Below, piece by piece: positions 1 through 16,270 of a stretch of 64,000 nucleotides of DNA (positions are counted from its first letter, which is position 1; each line of letters starts with the position of its first letter). Below the pieces are notes generated by a model. That model had not been told where the DNA came from. It searched no databases and was given only the letters and a program-made list of their open reading frames with translations. Both the position numbers and the translations under genes were made by a program. The DNA lies in the NCBI RefSeq assembly GCF_900324465.2, contig NC_046617.1, positions 6,820,223 through 6,884,222 of the forward strand, in the 5' to 3' direction. This stretch comes from Anabas testudineus (taxonomy: Eukaryota > Chordata > Actinopteri > Anabantiformes > Anabantidae).

Positions 1-1822
1 TGTGTCTCCTGGACCACGGTGCGTTGAGCGCCGAGTGAAAAGGGGGTAAAAGACTTGAATAAGACGAAGGGGTTTAAAGCATAAACAGAGTAATGTATGG
101 TGGTATGTACAGTGTTCTCATTCCACAAGTTTACAGGCCAGCAGGTGCATCAAATAAGGGAGTCAAGAGAAACGTTCCTCTTAGAAAAAATGCTGAGACC
201 CTGATTTGCTATTATCCCAGTTCACTGTCACAAGCCGCCCTCCATAAATTTGGACGGGAAAATATGTCAAGGTAGCAGTCTAAACGAATAGAGCTTTTAT
301 ATGTATAGCCATCCTTATTCAGAATTCATAAGCAGGAGTCGTTTTACAAGAAGCATGGATTACATTAGTGAGACAGAGAGAGATGGAGATACTGACGTTC
401 TCATAAAAAAGCACCTGGCACTGCTGCAGCTGTCTGACTGTCAAATTTTTAATATGTTTTAGCAATGAATAAGTCAGGGTTTTTCTCTCTCTCTCTCCTC
501 GTCTCCTCTGAGGCATATCTTTCCCATTTTGTCTCTTCGTCTTCTTTCATAACTTTTTCAACACCATGTCTTGTCACGTATTTCACTGATTCGGACGTGC
601 CGGGGCAGACGGAGGGTTCGTAAACGCCTGTGATATGTGATACATCAGACGCAGCATCCAGGGATATGACATTTAAGCAGTTTGCTTAATCGAGTCTTTG
701 CCAAAAACCAAATTATGAGCAGGGCAGAGCTGCTGACTACTGTGAACCTTTTGGTTCCCAAACCTAGCAGTTGTGTTTTTTAACATTACATGTAACTGTA
801 CACGATATTAGTGCCATGCCCCTTACCTTGTTTAATAAAGCTGGTTAATGCAAGTGACATAAAACTGGATTATGCTCTATGCAGCTCTTGATACACTGGT
901 TCATTTAGCAGGTGTGCGATGAAGAACTGTATCCTCCTCTTCCTCTTCCTCTGGCTACTCTCAGAGGGGAGCTGGAATCAAGAGGAAGCAAGGCCTGCCC
1001 TTGAAGAGTAAACACTGAGTTGTGTATTTTTTTTTTTTTTTTTTTTGGCAGGAAAACAGAGTTGGACACTGCACAGTGATGTCAGGGAGGGTCAGGGCAG
1101 AAGAGCTCCAGCGCTAATGCTGATGATAGCTCCACCCAAAGCTGCAGCACTGTGCAGTCGGAGCAGGGCCCCCACGGTGCTCAGAGGCCAGATTTCCACG
1201 CTCTGTTTCCCGGAGGGCACTCGTTTATTGGAAATAAGACGAGAGGAAAGAGAGAGAGCGCAGAGGAAACGCCGTGTCTCTGTGTTGTCTTTACCTGTGT
1301 ACATGTGTGGCACCTCTGTGTCCTTTAAGGTAGATGTTTTTATTATGATATAGCTCTAATGGGTCAAGGGTGGCAGGGGGTCAGCTCTGGGGTGGGGTGT
1401 ACAGTAGTAGACGTAGTTAGCATGGTGAGGATGTGAAAACTTAAATTTGCACTATCCCCTCCTAGCTGAGAATATTAAAAACAAACAGACAGACTCTCTC
1501 TGCCCGATCCTGCCTTTGTGTCCCTGGCAGAGTGTGAGGTTACATAACCTCACATCAAACCAACTAACGACCTTTCTCTGACTTTACTGGACAGCGTTCT
1601 GGGACAGAGGAGCAAACACCCATGGGAGCTGTGTGGTCAACCGAAGCCTCCAAAGCAAAAACTTTAAGTCGCTGACAAGAGGCTGCGGCGTTCGACGTCC
1701 ATTCTCTGTGGATTACTGGTCTGGAAAAGGAAATGTGACCTGAAATGTGTGTGTGGCTTTCTTTACAGAGGAATGTTTGTCTTTTTCCTGTGCATGCAAA
1801 CACTGAATCTGCATGTGTAAGC

Positions 1823-1824
<2 letters not shown>

Positions 1825-1869
<45 letters not shown>

Positions 1870-1875
1870 TGTGTG
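1825..1875. repeat. (TG)n microsatellite
   Basis: About 20 TG dinucleotides run almost without interruption, followed by a TTTG break and a few more units. It is likely length-polymorphic. Confidence 0.95.
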
Positions 1876-3789
1876 ATAGAGAGGCCTGTTGTTTGTGCTG
1901 ACCAGAGAACAGTTGCTGACTGCGCTCACCCCAGGTTATTTTTTGGGTCACGCAGAGTTGAGTGGCAACAGAGAGCTATAAGCACGGTCAACAAACTGAA
2001 AAAGGAGGAAAAATCATTGGAGCAAACATAGTCTGAAATGACACATTCGCATCCCTCTACTGCTGATACAAGCAGCGAGTAGCCTCAGCATTTCCTGCAT
2101 CATTAGATGTATAGAAATATATATATCTACATATATATGGATGAAATGGATGGATGAGCCATGTGGCCGCTTTTTTACTAATCATCTGAACCTTTTGAAT
2201 CCAGCTCTAAATAGGAGAGGAGTTATGAGGAACGGAGATAAAGAGGAGGAACCAAAGCAGCACACACAAAGTGCTCTGGGATGCGTGAAGCAAACGGAGC
2301 GCTGTGCTGTGCCCTCTGGTGGTGCAACGGGAGACAGAGCTGCAGAGCTGCTGCCTCCGTCAGCTCAGGGAACGCTGTGTCCACGGACGGGTCTGGAATA
2401 CTGATGCCACAGTGCAGGGGTGCGGGAGCTGCAGTCTGGCAGACCCAAGAGAAACGCTCGCATCCACTGTCCTCTACACAGGCACAGACTTAAGAGGACT
2501 CATCTGTGACAGCCGACAGTGAAGCTCGCTCAGTAGTGTGTGTTATGTGGATGGAGATTTGTTTTTGTTGTTACCACTCAAAATAACCAACAAAACACAT
2601 GAACAACATTTGTATCAACGCACAGTGACATGACTCTGATGGGGATTTTCGTCTCCTGTTCCGTTCGCGTTATGAAAGCCTCTTGTGAGTCAAGCTAGAA
2701 GTGTCTAATGCAAGCCATTAAACTTGTCCTCAGGGTTTTTAAAAGCTACACATCCAGGCACAAATGAAGCATCCCCTCCAGCTTCTCCACCCTGCAGCAA
2801 CCTGTGGTGCATTTGATTTTTCCATGCAATGAAATGAGAAAAGAAAAAAACCAATACATTTTTATCACCACATTTCAACTCAGAAATGAAACATCAGAAA
2901 TGTGTGTGCGTGGGTTGATAAATGCTCCTCCGTTCTGATTGGTGCAAGTAAGTGCTTGACATCACATTTGTGAAATCAGCGATAAAAGCAAAGATGAAAA
3001 CGATCAGATGAAGAAATGTCCCAACTGAAACATCTAAAACTGTTCCAGCTTCAGTGTTGGAACCTTCTAGTCACTGTAAGGTGATGACAGTAGGTTTTCA
3101 GGGTCTTTAAGTTTTCAATAAATAGACAAAATGTAGAGATTTGTTCTAAATTCAACCTAATCCAGGCAGGATGAAAGGTCTTAACAGTAGTCAGGCGGTC
3201 GGATAGTCACTGTTGGATCAGTAGTAGCCTGTGGCCCCCGTCCTGTGTAATAATGGTCCTAAGTGTGTGGTCGTCCCCTCCAACAGTCTGTCCTCCTGTC
3301 AGACACCATACCACAGCACAGCCCAGCCACTTCCCTCGCTCTGCAGGACGGCCTTCCGCTGACTCGGTGCCAACCGGGCGACGACGGTGCCAGGACACAC
3401 ACTGACGCACAGATGCACACACCACACACAAGCTACTGCACACACACGCTCGCATAAATCAAATGCTTGGCCCGCCTCTCTGATGTCCCAGCATGCACCC
3501 TGGTTACCTGGCTGCCGTCCCACTAGCAACAGCTGCTACCTCAGGATGCATGAAAGCGTGCGCACACTCACAGACACAAAAATGCAGTCACATGAAGTAA
3601 AAACACTGGCTTCATGTGTTCCTGGCTCTGATAATCAAACTGATCAAATGGATGAGGCCAGAGGTGTACGACTTACCAGAGTAATAAAGTGAGAGATAGT
3701 TGGTTTAGTTGGTACCAGGGATCGTTTCCCAAACCCTAAAGACGTACAGCATGCAGCATCCCTTTGACTGAAACCCTGTCTAAAGTAAC

Positions 3790-3985
3790 TGGTATCATTT
3801 CTCAAATAAAAGTCAAAATGGCCACAAACAGACCCGAAATGACTACAAAGTGACCTCGAACCAACCCAAACAACATGAAACGTAAAATGGCAGAGATGCA
3901 GAATGGCCACAAAGAGACACAGACACCACCACAGAACTAGCGCAGAGTCACCAGAAGGTCTCAAAGCAACCACACTATTACACAA
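3790..3985. repeat. degenerate minisatellite of the 'aatggccacaaagagac' type
   Basis: Diverged units of roughly 15-18 bases recur with variants of 'aaaatggccacaaa', 'gaaatgactacaaagtgac' and 'gaatggccacaaagagacac'. Because the units keep frame, the region is open on the minus strand and yields a repetitive hydrophobic peptide that is not a gene. Similar CAAAGAGAC-type arrays are common in teleost genomes (from general knowledge). Unit boundaries are approximate. Confidence 0.6.
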
Positions 3986-5858
3986 AAACACCAAGTTGTG
4001 CGTCTCTGCTGCAGGAGGACTGAGGGTGTGTGTCCGTCCATCTGTCCATGGCGGTAGACTACTGAAGCTGTTACTTCATATGAGAATATTGAAAGTGTGC
4101 CATTCATTTAATACACAGAAAAAAGATATCATTAATAATATACACTTCATAAGCACCAAGACAGTTTTACTTACTTTAAGTAAAGTACTCTCTCATTTTT
4201 CACTGGACGTCGGACTGAACTAATTCAGCGGCGTGGTGCAGGCAGGCATATATGAAAAGTGCACAGAGATGCTGTTTGAGCAGCTGCTGAGGGTCATAAA
4301 GAGCGCGTCTGCTGGAACACCTCACCTCACCTGAATGGAACAGAGGGAGCAATTAATGGCATAAATCTGGGCCGTTAAGTGTCAGATTTAGCAGGGAGGG
4401 GGCATTATGTAAAGTCGTTCTCCAGGCACTCAGAACTGCAGCTCTGCATGTGCTGCAGCAGGGGACAGAGCCTCCGGAGGTTATTATGTAACAGCATGGC
4501 CATCTCCACGACTGTCCTTTGGCCACTGTGACAAAGGGCTTCACCTCGCTCCCTCCTCCAGCTGCTTCTACGTGTTGAGGCAGACCGCCTTATCAGTTGA
4601 TCAGAAGTGTCCTTCAGAGAATATATTGTCGTCACTGTAGACCTGCTTTGCTAGAGATAAATGTCAGATTCTTGAAATGCTGCTCAGCAGAGAACAATTG
4701 TCCTTCAACTCTGTGGACTGCAGGATAATAGGAGCTAGGCGGGACCTTGAACATCCCTACTGGATATCCACATTTCTGCTAAGAGTGCTGAATATTACGC
4801 AGATTTTTGAGAGAGGCATTTTGCAGGACTTCTAAATGGCCTGTGGAGCCCTCTCAGAGTCTTCATTGTTACCTGCTGAAGTGCAAGTTTTAGTTTTGGC
4901 AGTGATGAGTCAGAATGGATGATGTTGGGGCTTAATTACTGCACTGTGACTGCTAGAGTTCTGATGTCAGCCAAATGCAAGCCTTACAGCTCAAGGACAC
5001 ATATAACCAGTTAAAACATGCAATGTAAGCTAAACCCAGAGTCTTGCTACCCATCAGTTCTGCATAGGTGGCTGCGCTCGTCACAGCCGACACCAGCCGC
5101 TCAGCAACACTGAAGACTTGTGCTTAGAGGCTGATCACGTTGAACAAGCTCAGTGGGCAGATATAACAAGTGGTGGAATGTAACAGAGTACTTTTACTCA
5201 AATACAAACTGCATTTAGGTGTTAAATATAATTCAACATGCTCTGAAACATTGACTTAATTAAATGCTGTTGCCTTTATATGTTCAACAAAATGAGAATC
5301 ATGCCACATATTTTAGTGATTCATCTCTGAAACACAAACTTCATGCTGCCTTTATAGCCAGGTTGGTTAATTTCAGAAATTTGCCTGTATAATGGATTAG
5401 TTGCCAATGTTTTATACAAAAACAAGTATACAGTCCATTACAAAAGCCCTATGAAGTTCACCAACTCCAGTGAAATGTTTACATATTGGTAATATTTGCT
5501 TGTTTTAAAAGTGAGTGTCCAGGTTTATGTAGAACACTTCAAACCAACCTGAGAACAACCTAACTACACCCCCCCCCCCATTCATTAGCCATTTGCTTGT
5601 TATGTAGGAATCAACTTTTCTGATCACATGTGCCTTTTCTAACCAATTAACTACATGGGCTGAGTAAATTTGCAAATCTCCATCTACAAACATGCCGATT
5701 CAACTCAAACTGCTGTGTTTCATGTCAGTTGCACTGATTTCCTCTTAAGTTTGACTACAAAAAGAATTCACACAATTTTTGTTTTTGATTTTTTATTAAA
5801 CAACTCTGCAGAAATGTAGAGGTGGTACACATCACAGCAGAGACACCATAGATGCACT

Positions 5859-9187
<3,329 letters not shown>

Positions 9188-9207
9188 AGTGTCGCCAATC
9201 CGATTTC

Positions 9208-9246
9208 AAAGAGGCCTGAACACTGGGGAGACTGGCAATATATAGC
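9208..9246 (-). promoter_or_regulatory. rpl3 core promoter with TATA-like box and 5' TOP start
   Basis: Read on the minus strand, a TATATATTG motif (9236-9244) lies about 25-30 bases before a pyrimidine tract CCTCTTT (9208-9214), the expected start of a 5' TOP mRNA. The start codon follows about 20 bases downstream. TOP leaders couple ribosomal protein translation to mTORC1 signalling (established). The exact start site is inferred. Confidence 0.7.
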
Positions 9247-9249
9247 AGA

Positions 9250-11177
9250 GGAAATATCGCGAGACTCTGCGTTACTTTCTAAAGTTAAAGACCCGCCCCC
9301 TCGTAGTTCAACCAGTAGAGGCATTGAACTCAGCGGCCACTGGATGTCGCTGTTTGAATTTACATCCATCCATCACCTACAGCGTTTTTCACTTGTATTC
9401 AATCAAAAATCAATAAATAAATATTATTATTATAAACATTAGATATTTTTGTTTACATTTAACACAGCGGAAATTGCTATTTTGGTGTCTTGAATATAGG
9501 TACTTTTTTAGTAAGATTGTACAATAAATCTTACATCCAGTAGGATCCAAAAGTCTATGTTCATCTTTTCATATTTCATGTTTGCAATTTTTATTTAATT
9601 CCTCTTTTTTTCCAGGCTTTTCTTGAAGTCTGCTCTTTAAAGGTTTAGACTCTTTGAAATGAACATTAGGGGAAAAAGTCACTCTCTTAACATTTATCAA
9701 TTTATTTATTTAAAAAAAAAAAAAGACAAGGACAAGCATTTACACATCTGAGGTTTAGGCAGGTTAAGGTCCAGTGTTGGAACAACTTCTGACGTTGTGG
9801 AAAGAAATTCAAATATTTAATTTCCAAAATGTCATCAAATGATTTTGGAAAGTCTTATCACATAAAGTCTGGACAAAATTTAGGAAAGTCTTTTAGGAAA
9901 GACTTTTTGGGAACCTCAATAAAGTGGTTTTCACAGAAAATGTTTCTCATGGTCATGAATATATACACTCAGTTACACCTGTCTCATGAAGCGGATGTTC
10001 TGTTTGTGTTTTACAGACAAGTTGATTTGTGAGAGAAATTTGGAGGATGTAGTTTGTGGTGCTGTTGAACTATACTGCATTAGACTGGTGTTTCTGTTAT
10101 TTAGCTTAGCCTCCATTCATATAAATGAGGTGGGAAAAAATGACAGATACATCTATTAGTATATTATTCACCAGGACCACAAACAATATCTTCTATATTG
10201 TAGAATCAAGACTTCTCTCAAACAGTTTCAACAAAAACCTATTATTGCTATCTGAAGGTAGAATTTATTGCAGCCCTGTTGTATTACACTTTTTACTAAA
10301 TGTAATCAATTGAGTGAATTTCTACTCTGCAATACAAGTTCATGCACCAACAAAAAAAACATTGTCATTTGTGGCTTTACTATACATTCAACAAATATAA
10401 AAACCTCTAGTTATTTTTTCGGATTCCTGTTTCACAGCTCGAGTTGTAAATGTTAAGTGCTACAACTGAACACATCTAACCAGCATATTGAACAGATCTA
10501 AAAATCACCTCTCCAGCAGATAAAAGTCATAATTGTGAAGCTTTACAGCTACAGCAACTCGGGGTGGACCAGCTTCTTAACTAGCTTTTGTTTTGAGTGG
10601 GTCTGGACACGCCATGCAGTTCATCTCATGCAGGAATGAGAACATTTTCCTCTGACTCATGCATCTGAAGTTATGAGTTTATCCATCAAACATGTAATTT
10701 TATACCACAGTCCTGGAATAATTACATCCAATTTAAGAGCTATTCAGCATTGTCAAGGCAGAGAACAGGCATTGTCTTAAATCAAGGTCAGCGATGAACT
10801 GCGATGGTTCTGAACCTGTGGCTTTCACTTCCCAACGCCTGTTAATCCATTTCAAAATGTGATGTGTGATTCATATTGTCAAGTGGTCCAAGTTCCTTTT
10901 CCCTCAACTCTTAAGATACTTGTAAAACTTTCTTAACTCAACTACACACACAAAGTATGTTGTCCCAGAGAGCCCCTCAATATCCAGTTTGTTGTTCAAG
11001 GGCAAAGTCAAGTGTCTCAGGCGTCTCATCACAGTCAAGAAAAAGACTCGCAGGGAGCAGCATCCTGAAATGCTCAGACAAAGTCAAATTCAGGCCTGCC
11101 TGTTCCTCATGTTTCTGTCCTGGTCACAGCGTATGTGTGTGCCTCTGTTGCTGAGAAACACGGAGCACGTGCAGCCT
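9250..11177. other. rpl3 upstream flank and slc25a39 3' UTR
   Basis: No coding exon is seen. The right part should be the 3' UTR of slc25a39 on the minus strand; the first good minus-strand AATAAA after its stop codon is at 10264-10269, giving a UTR of about 900 bases. Further candidate signals occur near 9591 and 9699. The sequence is AT-rich with no recognisable repeat apart from an A run at about 9712-9724. Confidence 0.5.
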
Positions 11178-14100
11178 TCAGGATGCCAGTGGCTCTCTAT
11201 CGAGGTTCATCTTTTGGAAGAAAGCTTTTCCAAACTCATAGGTGCTTATCATAACAGCACATGCTGGGGCCACTTTGATCACCCTGGGCATAAAACCTGA
11301 AGATAAAACACACAAATATGTTTGCTTTAGTTCTAGCTTTGTGTCATCGTTGCATTTAACATAAGACCACATACAGTAAGACCATACCTGCAAAAAGGCC
11401 CCTGTAGCCCAACTCTGTCCATATTTCCTTCATTATGTGCCATGTGGATACAGTTCTCTTTAAGGAAACTACAAACAAAAGAAATACATTTGCAGTATAA
11501 GTTACTACATTCCTCATTAATATAAATATTCCATATATTCCAAACCATTTTTAATTTGATTTAAAACAGAGCATGCAACATTTCTTTAATTTAAAAGCAT
11601 TAACTTGGAAGCATCTTGTAATTGTTAATATTTAATATTAACTAAAAGATTTCTCAAGTATGCTTGTACTGTACAAAGTATGGATGCTTCACTTTGCCCT
11701 TATAGTTTCATAACTGGTTAATGTTGCTACAAAAAATGATGTGATTTGTGAATCACAACTAACAGGAATTGTTGTTTTGTTTTTTTATTTATCACACAGT
11801 CCTTAAAGGTACCAACTGTCTGAATCACCATGCACAAAACAGAAAGCATTAACAGAAACACACCTCCCAGAGTATCCATCTCTCCCAGTTGGATCTGTCT
11901 CCGCGTCTTCACCACATCAAAAGGCAGCGTCAAGATTGCAGCGATCTAAACACAGAGACAGGACATTAACAAACATATTGTGGGAGCTAGACAGACAGGT
12001 GCAGCAAATGGTCAAACCCTGAGATTTGATCTGTGAAGGATGGATAACCATTCACATCAGGAGCACTGTTGTCTGATTCATGTTGAAACGTGACACTGTA
12101 AATGTGGGTCAAACACTGGCCTGATTCTCACACAATGCACTGTCAGAGAGTTCTCACACACATATGAGCGTTTTATGAAGTCATTCTGAGATTTATATGA
12201 GCAGCTTAAAGCATATTTAGTCATTAATTCAAAGGAAACATTTCTCCAAACTACACTGTATTTATTTTTGCAGACAATAAGTCTTTCATGAGATCTTTTC
12301 AGGATGTCTGAGCTGGTGCTGCCACTCACTGACTGACCGCTTTTGAAAACACACTATAACACGTGGCACAAAGTGTAATTAAACACAAGCTTATGTGGTG
12401 TAACAGCAAACAGGTGTGTGTTATGTTAAGATTAAGGTAAGACTCACAGCTCCAGAGATGGCTCCTGCAGTAAAGCTGATGGAGAAGTTCGCCTGCGGCA
12501 TTCGAGCCTGTTCGCACAGCTGGACCTTCACCAGTTCATAGTTAAACCAATACAGAGCTGCAAGTGCACAGAAATGGGGATAGTTCGTCGCTGCCCTCAA
12601 AGATCTTCTTAAATGAGATTAAAGACTTGTTTTTCCACACAGTATTTTATAATGTATTCAGTAGTGCATGCTCACCAGAGAAAGGTACATCTCTGAGAAC
12701 AGTGGGTCCCCAGCCCCTCCACAGGGACAGCAGACCATCCTGGGCCACAGCAGAGCGGATACACACTCGCAGCTCACTGTACGACAGCCGACGGGACTGC
12801 ATCTTAGTCCTGACCAGCTCCAGGGGACTGATCACTGTCACAGCCCCCACTGCAAAAGATAACACACATGTTGAAAGTAAAAAAATCCATTGACATATTA
12901 CAATTGGAATAAAGTTAACTAGCCAAATATACTAGCCCGCTTTAAGAAATTAAACAAATATTTTTGTGGAAGTGATTATACCCTAAAGTGTTTAACTTAA
13001 TGGCTTTCCACAAGAAAAAACTAAAACTAAACTAAACTAAAACAAGGCCCAAATTATTAGCCCCCATGTGGTTTTGTGCTTTTTGTCTTTTGCTGTTAAA
13101 CCAGACATGAGCAATCAATCAGCAGAGAACTTTACTTAAGAGACTCCAGTGAACAGGGCTAGTTACACTTGTTTCTTGGTTAGCAAAAACAATTAAACAT
13201 GCCGAAAAGTAAAGGAATCAGTCTGGAACACAGAAAGAAGCGTTTCAGTGTCTACAATAGTTTTACGTTGCATGATTGCAAAGCACGCTGAAGGCAAATT
13301 TAGTAAAATAATCAAACCAAGTGGACATTTTGGTCTTTGTTCTTTGGCTAATGACTTTGGGATTAAAGCTATCTGTGTGTGCTTTTAGTGGACTTACATC
13401 TGGCCAGACCACCGGCAACAAGTGGAATGTGGCTGCCCTGAAAACCCAGACCATATCTCAGAAAGTCCCGCAGCCGGTCGTAGCAGGTGAAGTAGATGAT
13501 GGTGGCAGGTACGGCCATAATACTACACAAATACACATATGCAAATAAACACAAATTCAAATGAATAAGTGGTGGGACCATATCAGTGGAAACTTTTCAT
13601 ATCATATGTAAATCCGTCACTAGTGATAGCCTGCTGTGTCACTTTAGTTTGTTATTAAATAACTGAACACTCGGTGTCCTTTGCTCCTAAATGAAGGTTA
13701 TTCCCTGAAATAGCTGGTTAAAAGTAATCTGCACTGAAAGGGTGTTTTCTTCATGTTCAATCACTACATAATAAAAACAAAAAAACAAAACAATTTACTA
13801 CAAGAAAAAAAATCTTCATAGATTTATAGCAGAAGTATAAAAGTTCTGTCTGGTTGACTATCTCCATCGGTACTCCGTCTGGCCAATATATTTAAAGTAT
13901 TTTTTAAAATGTAGTGTAACTAACAGAGCAATGGTTTGGTTATGGTTAGGTGACAGCCAGACACTGACACATGGACATTGACAGGATAGGAGATGTCAGA
14001 TAAAAGGCTACTGTTGGTAATTTAACAAGGTGTTCTAGAAAGATTGATGTGAATTATCATTTTTAAATCCGCCTACTACCAAAATCATGTTATATGTAAC

Positions 14101-15785
14101 AGGCCCCAAACAGGTTCATTACGTCACAATTATTGTGGCACAAGAAGATTCGGCTGAATAAAACTTGCGGGGTGTCATGCCCCTTTAAACATTTCCTTGA
14201 TGAGAGCACTCACAGTGTTGGTGGCAGCCCACTCCACAGAGACCTAAGTCCTTCATAACGAGTGATCTTCACAAAAGCATCCTGTGGCACAAACACATAA
14301 CTATGAAATATTTATATATTATATAAATAATGCGATATAAACATATTCTGGAACAATTAAACTGTGATTAAAGCAAAGCTGCCCATGTTTATAGAGCACT
14401 ATAAACAGTACTCACCAAAGTCCCGTTAAAATGTGTTGGTGTTTTGTACCAGCTTGTGCAGCTGGTTCTGTTCTGACAAACATAGATGTGATCCATAAGT
14501 CCATTACAATACAGGAAACACTTCCCTGTGAGAGACACAACAACCAGCCGTCAGCAGAATTAGAAATATCAGCAAAGTGAACAATAACAGTATGACCCTG
14601 TCATTTGCAGGCATCTTGGAGATCATTCATTACAAATTCTGAATCTAAACTTTGTAATGAAACACATACATTTTGTTATTGCCATTGATGATGGTATGAT
14701 GGTATGGTATTAAAAATACATGCAATGGCAATGACCACAGATCCACTTGGAAGATAACCAAAGGGCTGCCCTTCTCACTGCTTACTCTGCTTGTTTATTT
14801 AGAGCTGGTTTAGGATAAACTATTGACCAAATGTTCTGAGAAACTCTAAAAAAAGAATAATTTCAAAACCTGCTCTCTTCACAGAATTTACCCTCGGGCA
14901 ATGTCACAGGAGACAAAAATATAACAAGGGGACTAGATTATGAGTACAATTTTAAGAGCTATATCAATGGGAAAAATTTGCACATTTAAGCTTAAGTGAA
15001 TGTATTTGTAAATGTTTTTGTTTTGCTTTGTCTTTACTAGCAAGAGATGTCCGTTAGTCAAGTAAGTGCCAGTCATTCGAAGCTGTGTTTTTAATATGCA
15101 ACCAAGTTTGAGCGTGCAGTAATGGTGGCTCAGATACTCACACTTGGAAGGGCGGGTGACACCACCCCACGGGGCAGATTCACAGGCTAAAGCTGTGAAA
15201 CAAAAGCAAAGGGCCAGACAGATAAAACATAGAGACAGGCCGTAAAAACAGTGTTTTAAAGACAATGCAAAAAGCACAAGTGACAAAACACACCAAGGTT
15301 AGAGAAGCACAGAGGGAAAAATGGTTTCCACACGCAACTGTTAAAAGCAACTGTCAGTCTTTCATTACTTAAGCTAATTTATGATCTAAAGAAAGAAGAT
15401 CTTTGTCATACCCTGGTGGAACGGTGTCTGCTGAGCCTGCAGCCGAATCTTCACAACGTCCAGCGGTGTGACTGCAAACAAATTAAGTGAGCGATTCAAT
15501 AATCAGTAGTTACTCAGCTGTAGTAACAATAAACCACACAGGTGACGTCAGAACAAAGAGTTCAATGTTACAGACTAATCAGTTAGTTGAAAATAAAGTA
15601 ATTCTTATGTAATGAGAAAGTGACAAATGTTTAGAATAACAAGCTGTTGAGCTTGTGCTTTGAGGTTTCGCGTCTGTGATCTCACCAAATACAGATGTGA
15701 GGAGGGCTCCAGTGCCAGAGGCCAGCATCTGCTGCACTGGAGAGATTGAAGCCACTGGGACACTGACGGCCCGCTCCCCCATCAT
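11178..15785 (-). CDS. slc25a39: mitochondrial glutathione carrier SLC25A39
   Basis: Inner-membrane carrier importing glutathione into the mitochondrial matrix. Coding exons: 15785-15686, 15471-15412, 15192-15142 (51-nt cassette), 14525-14416, 14281-14214, 13522-13398, 12849-12676, 12557-12448, 11945-11864, 11468-11388 and 11296-11178; 1080 nt, 359 residues, the human length. Three carrier signatures are visible: [18 protein letters not shown] and LPFDVVKTR. The first matrix loop has cysteines 73, 77, 87 and 93 with spacing C-x3-C-x9-C-x5-C, the spacing of the human iron-sulfur sensing cysteines. The start is the first of two adjacent ATGs in [11 protein letters not shown]; an acceptor just upstream implies a separate leader exon. 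SLC25A40 is the closest alternative, but adjacency to grn, as in human, favours SLC25A39. Confidence 0.93.
15142..15192 (-). other. 51-nt frame-preserving cassette exon of slc25a39
   Basis: Good acceptor (TTTCACAG) and donor (GTGAGT) sites bound 51 nt that encode 17 residues, roughly [17 protein letters not shown]. Both junctions are phase 1, so skipping keeps frame and joins PFHQG directly to KCFLYCNG, the form I recall from SLC25A40 and human SLC25A39. It sits immediately before the four-cysteine loop. I infer alternative splicing; no transcript data were available. Confidence 0.7.
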
Positions 15786-16079
15786 GCCCACCTGTAAGAT
15801 GAAGAGAAATACAACAAAACGTCACACACTGAAAAATTTATTGTAACTAAAGCTACCAGATGTTTTCTGATCCTCTCATACACTGTTAAGCACCGTTTGT
15901 TGTAGCCAAGTCTCTGTGTCTCCTTGTTATGTAAAACAACTAAAGGATCAGCAACCTAACACTGCTGGATCAGTGTCCTGTTATGTCAGAATAATGACTG
16001 TGTAACGCCAGTTGTTGACAAGCTCCAAATTAGTGTCATGGTAACAAAAATTTGGTTAAAAAAAAAGTGTTGACCAAGT

Positions 16080-16270
16080 AAAAAAAAATTCAATTCAAGA
16101 TTCAAGATTCAAAAAACTTTATTGATCCCAGAGGGAAATTGTTTTGCCTCATTACCATTGTTCTCAAAACAGACAGAAAGAAAAGGAACCACAATAATAA
16201 ATAAATAACTGCAACTTTATGCAGCTGTCATCCAGAAAAAAAAGCAAAATCACTGAAGTCATATCCCAGC
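16080..16270 (-). mobile_element. 5'-truncated LINE 3' end, Rex1/CR1-like
   Basis: Read on the minus strand the element ends TCTGGGATCAATAAAGT followed by several TTGAATC-type units (16083-16112). The same end appears at 39746-39795. Only the 3' tail is recognisable and the inner boundary is approximate. It lies upstream of the slc25a39 start codon, within the probable first intron. Confidence 0.6.

Larger units (their letters stand above)
1..5790. other. gene-poor region before rpl3
   Basis: No coding exon could be supported on either strand. Open frames here are short, lack splice-site support and resemble no family I recognise. Visible content is a T run near 1028-1046, a long TG tract near 1825-1875, CA-rich DNA near 3390-3460, a degenerate minisatellite near 3790-3985 and a C run near 5570-5579. 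A 30-codon frame with a signal-peptide-like start lies at 919-1011 and is discussed in the findings. The region could hold distal regulatory DNA or the 3' flank of a gene outside the window. Confidence 0.5.

Noticed and set aside
16-5700. Search for an upstream protein-coding gene
   Set aside because: No frame had family-like sequence with matching splice sites; all were short or repetitive.
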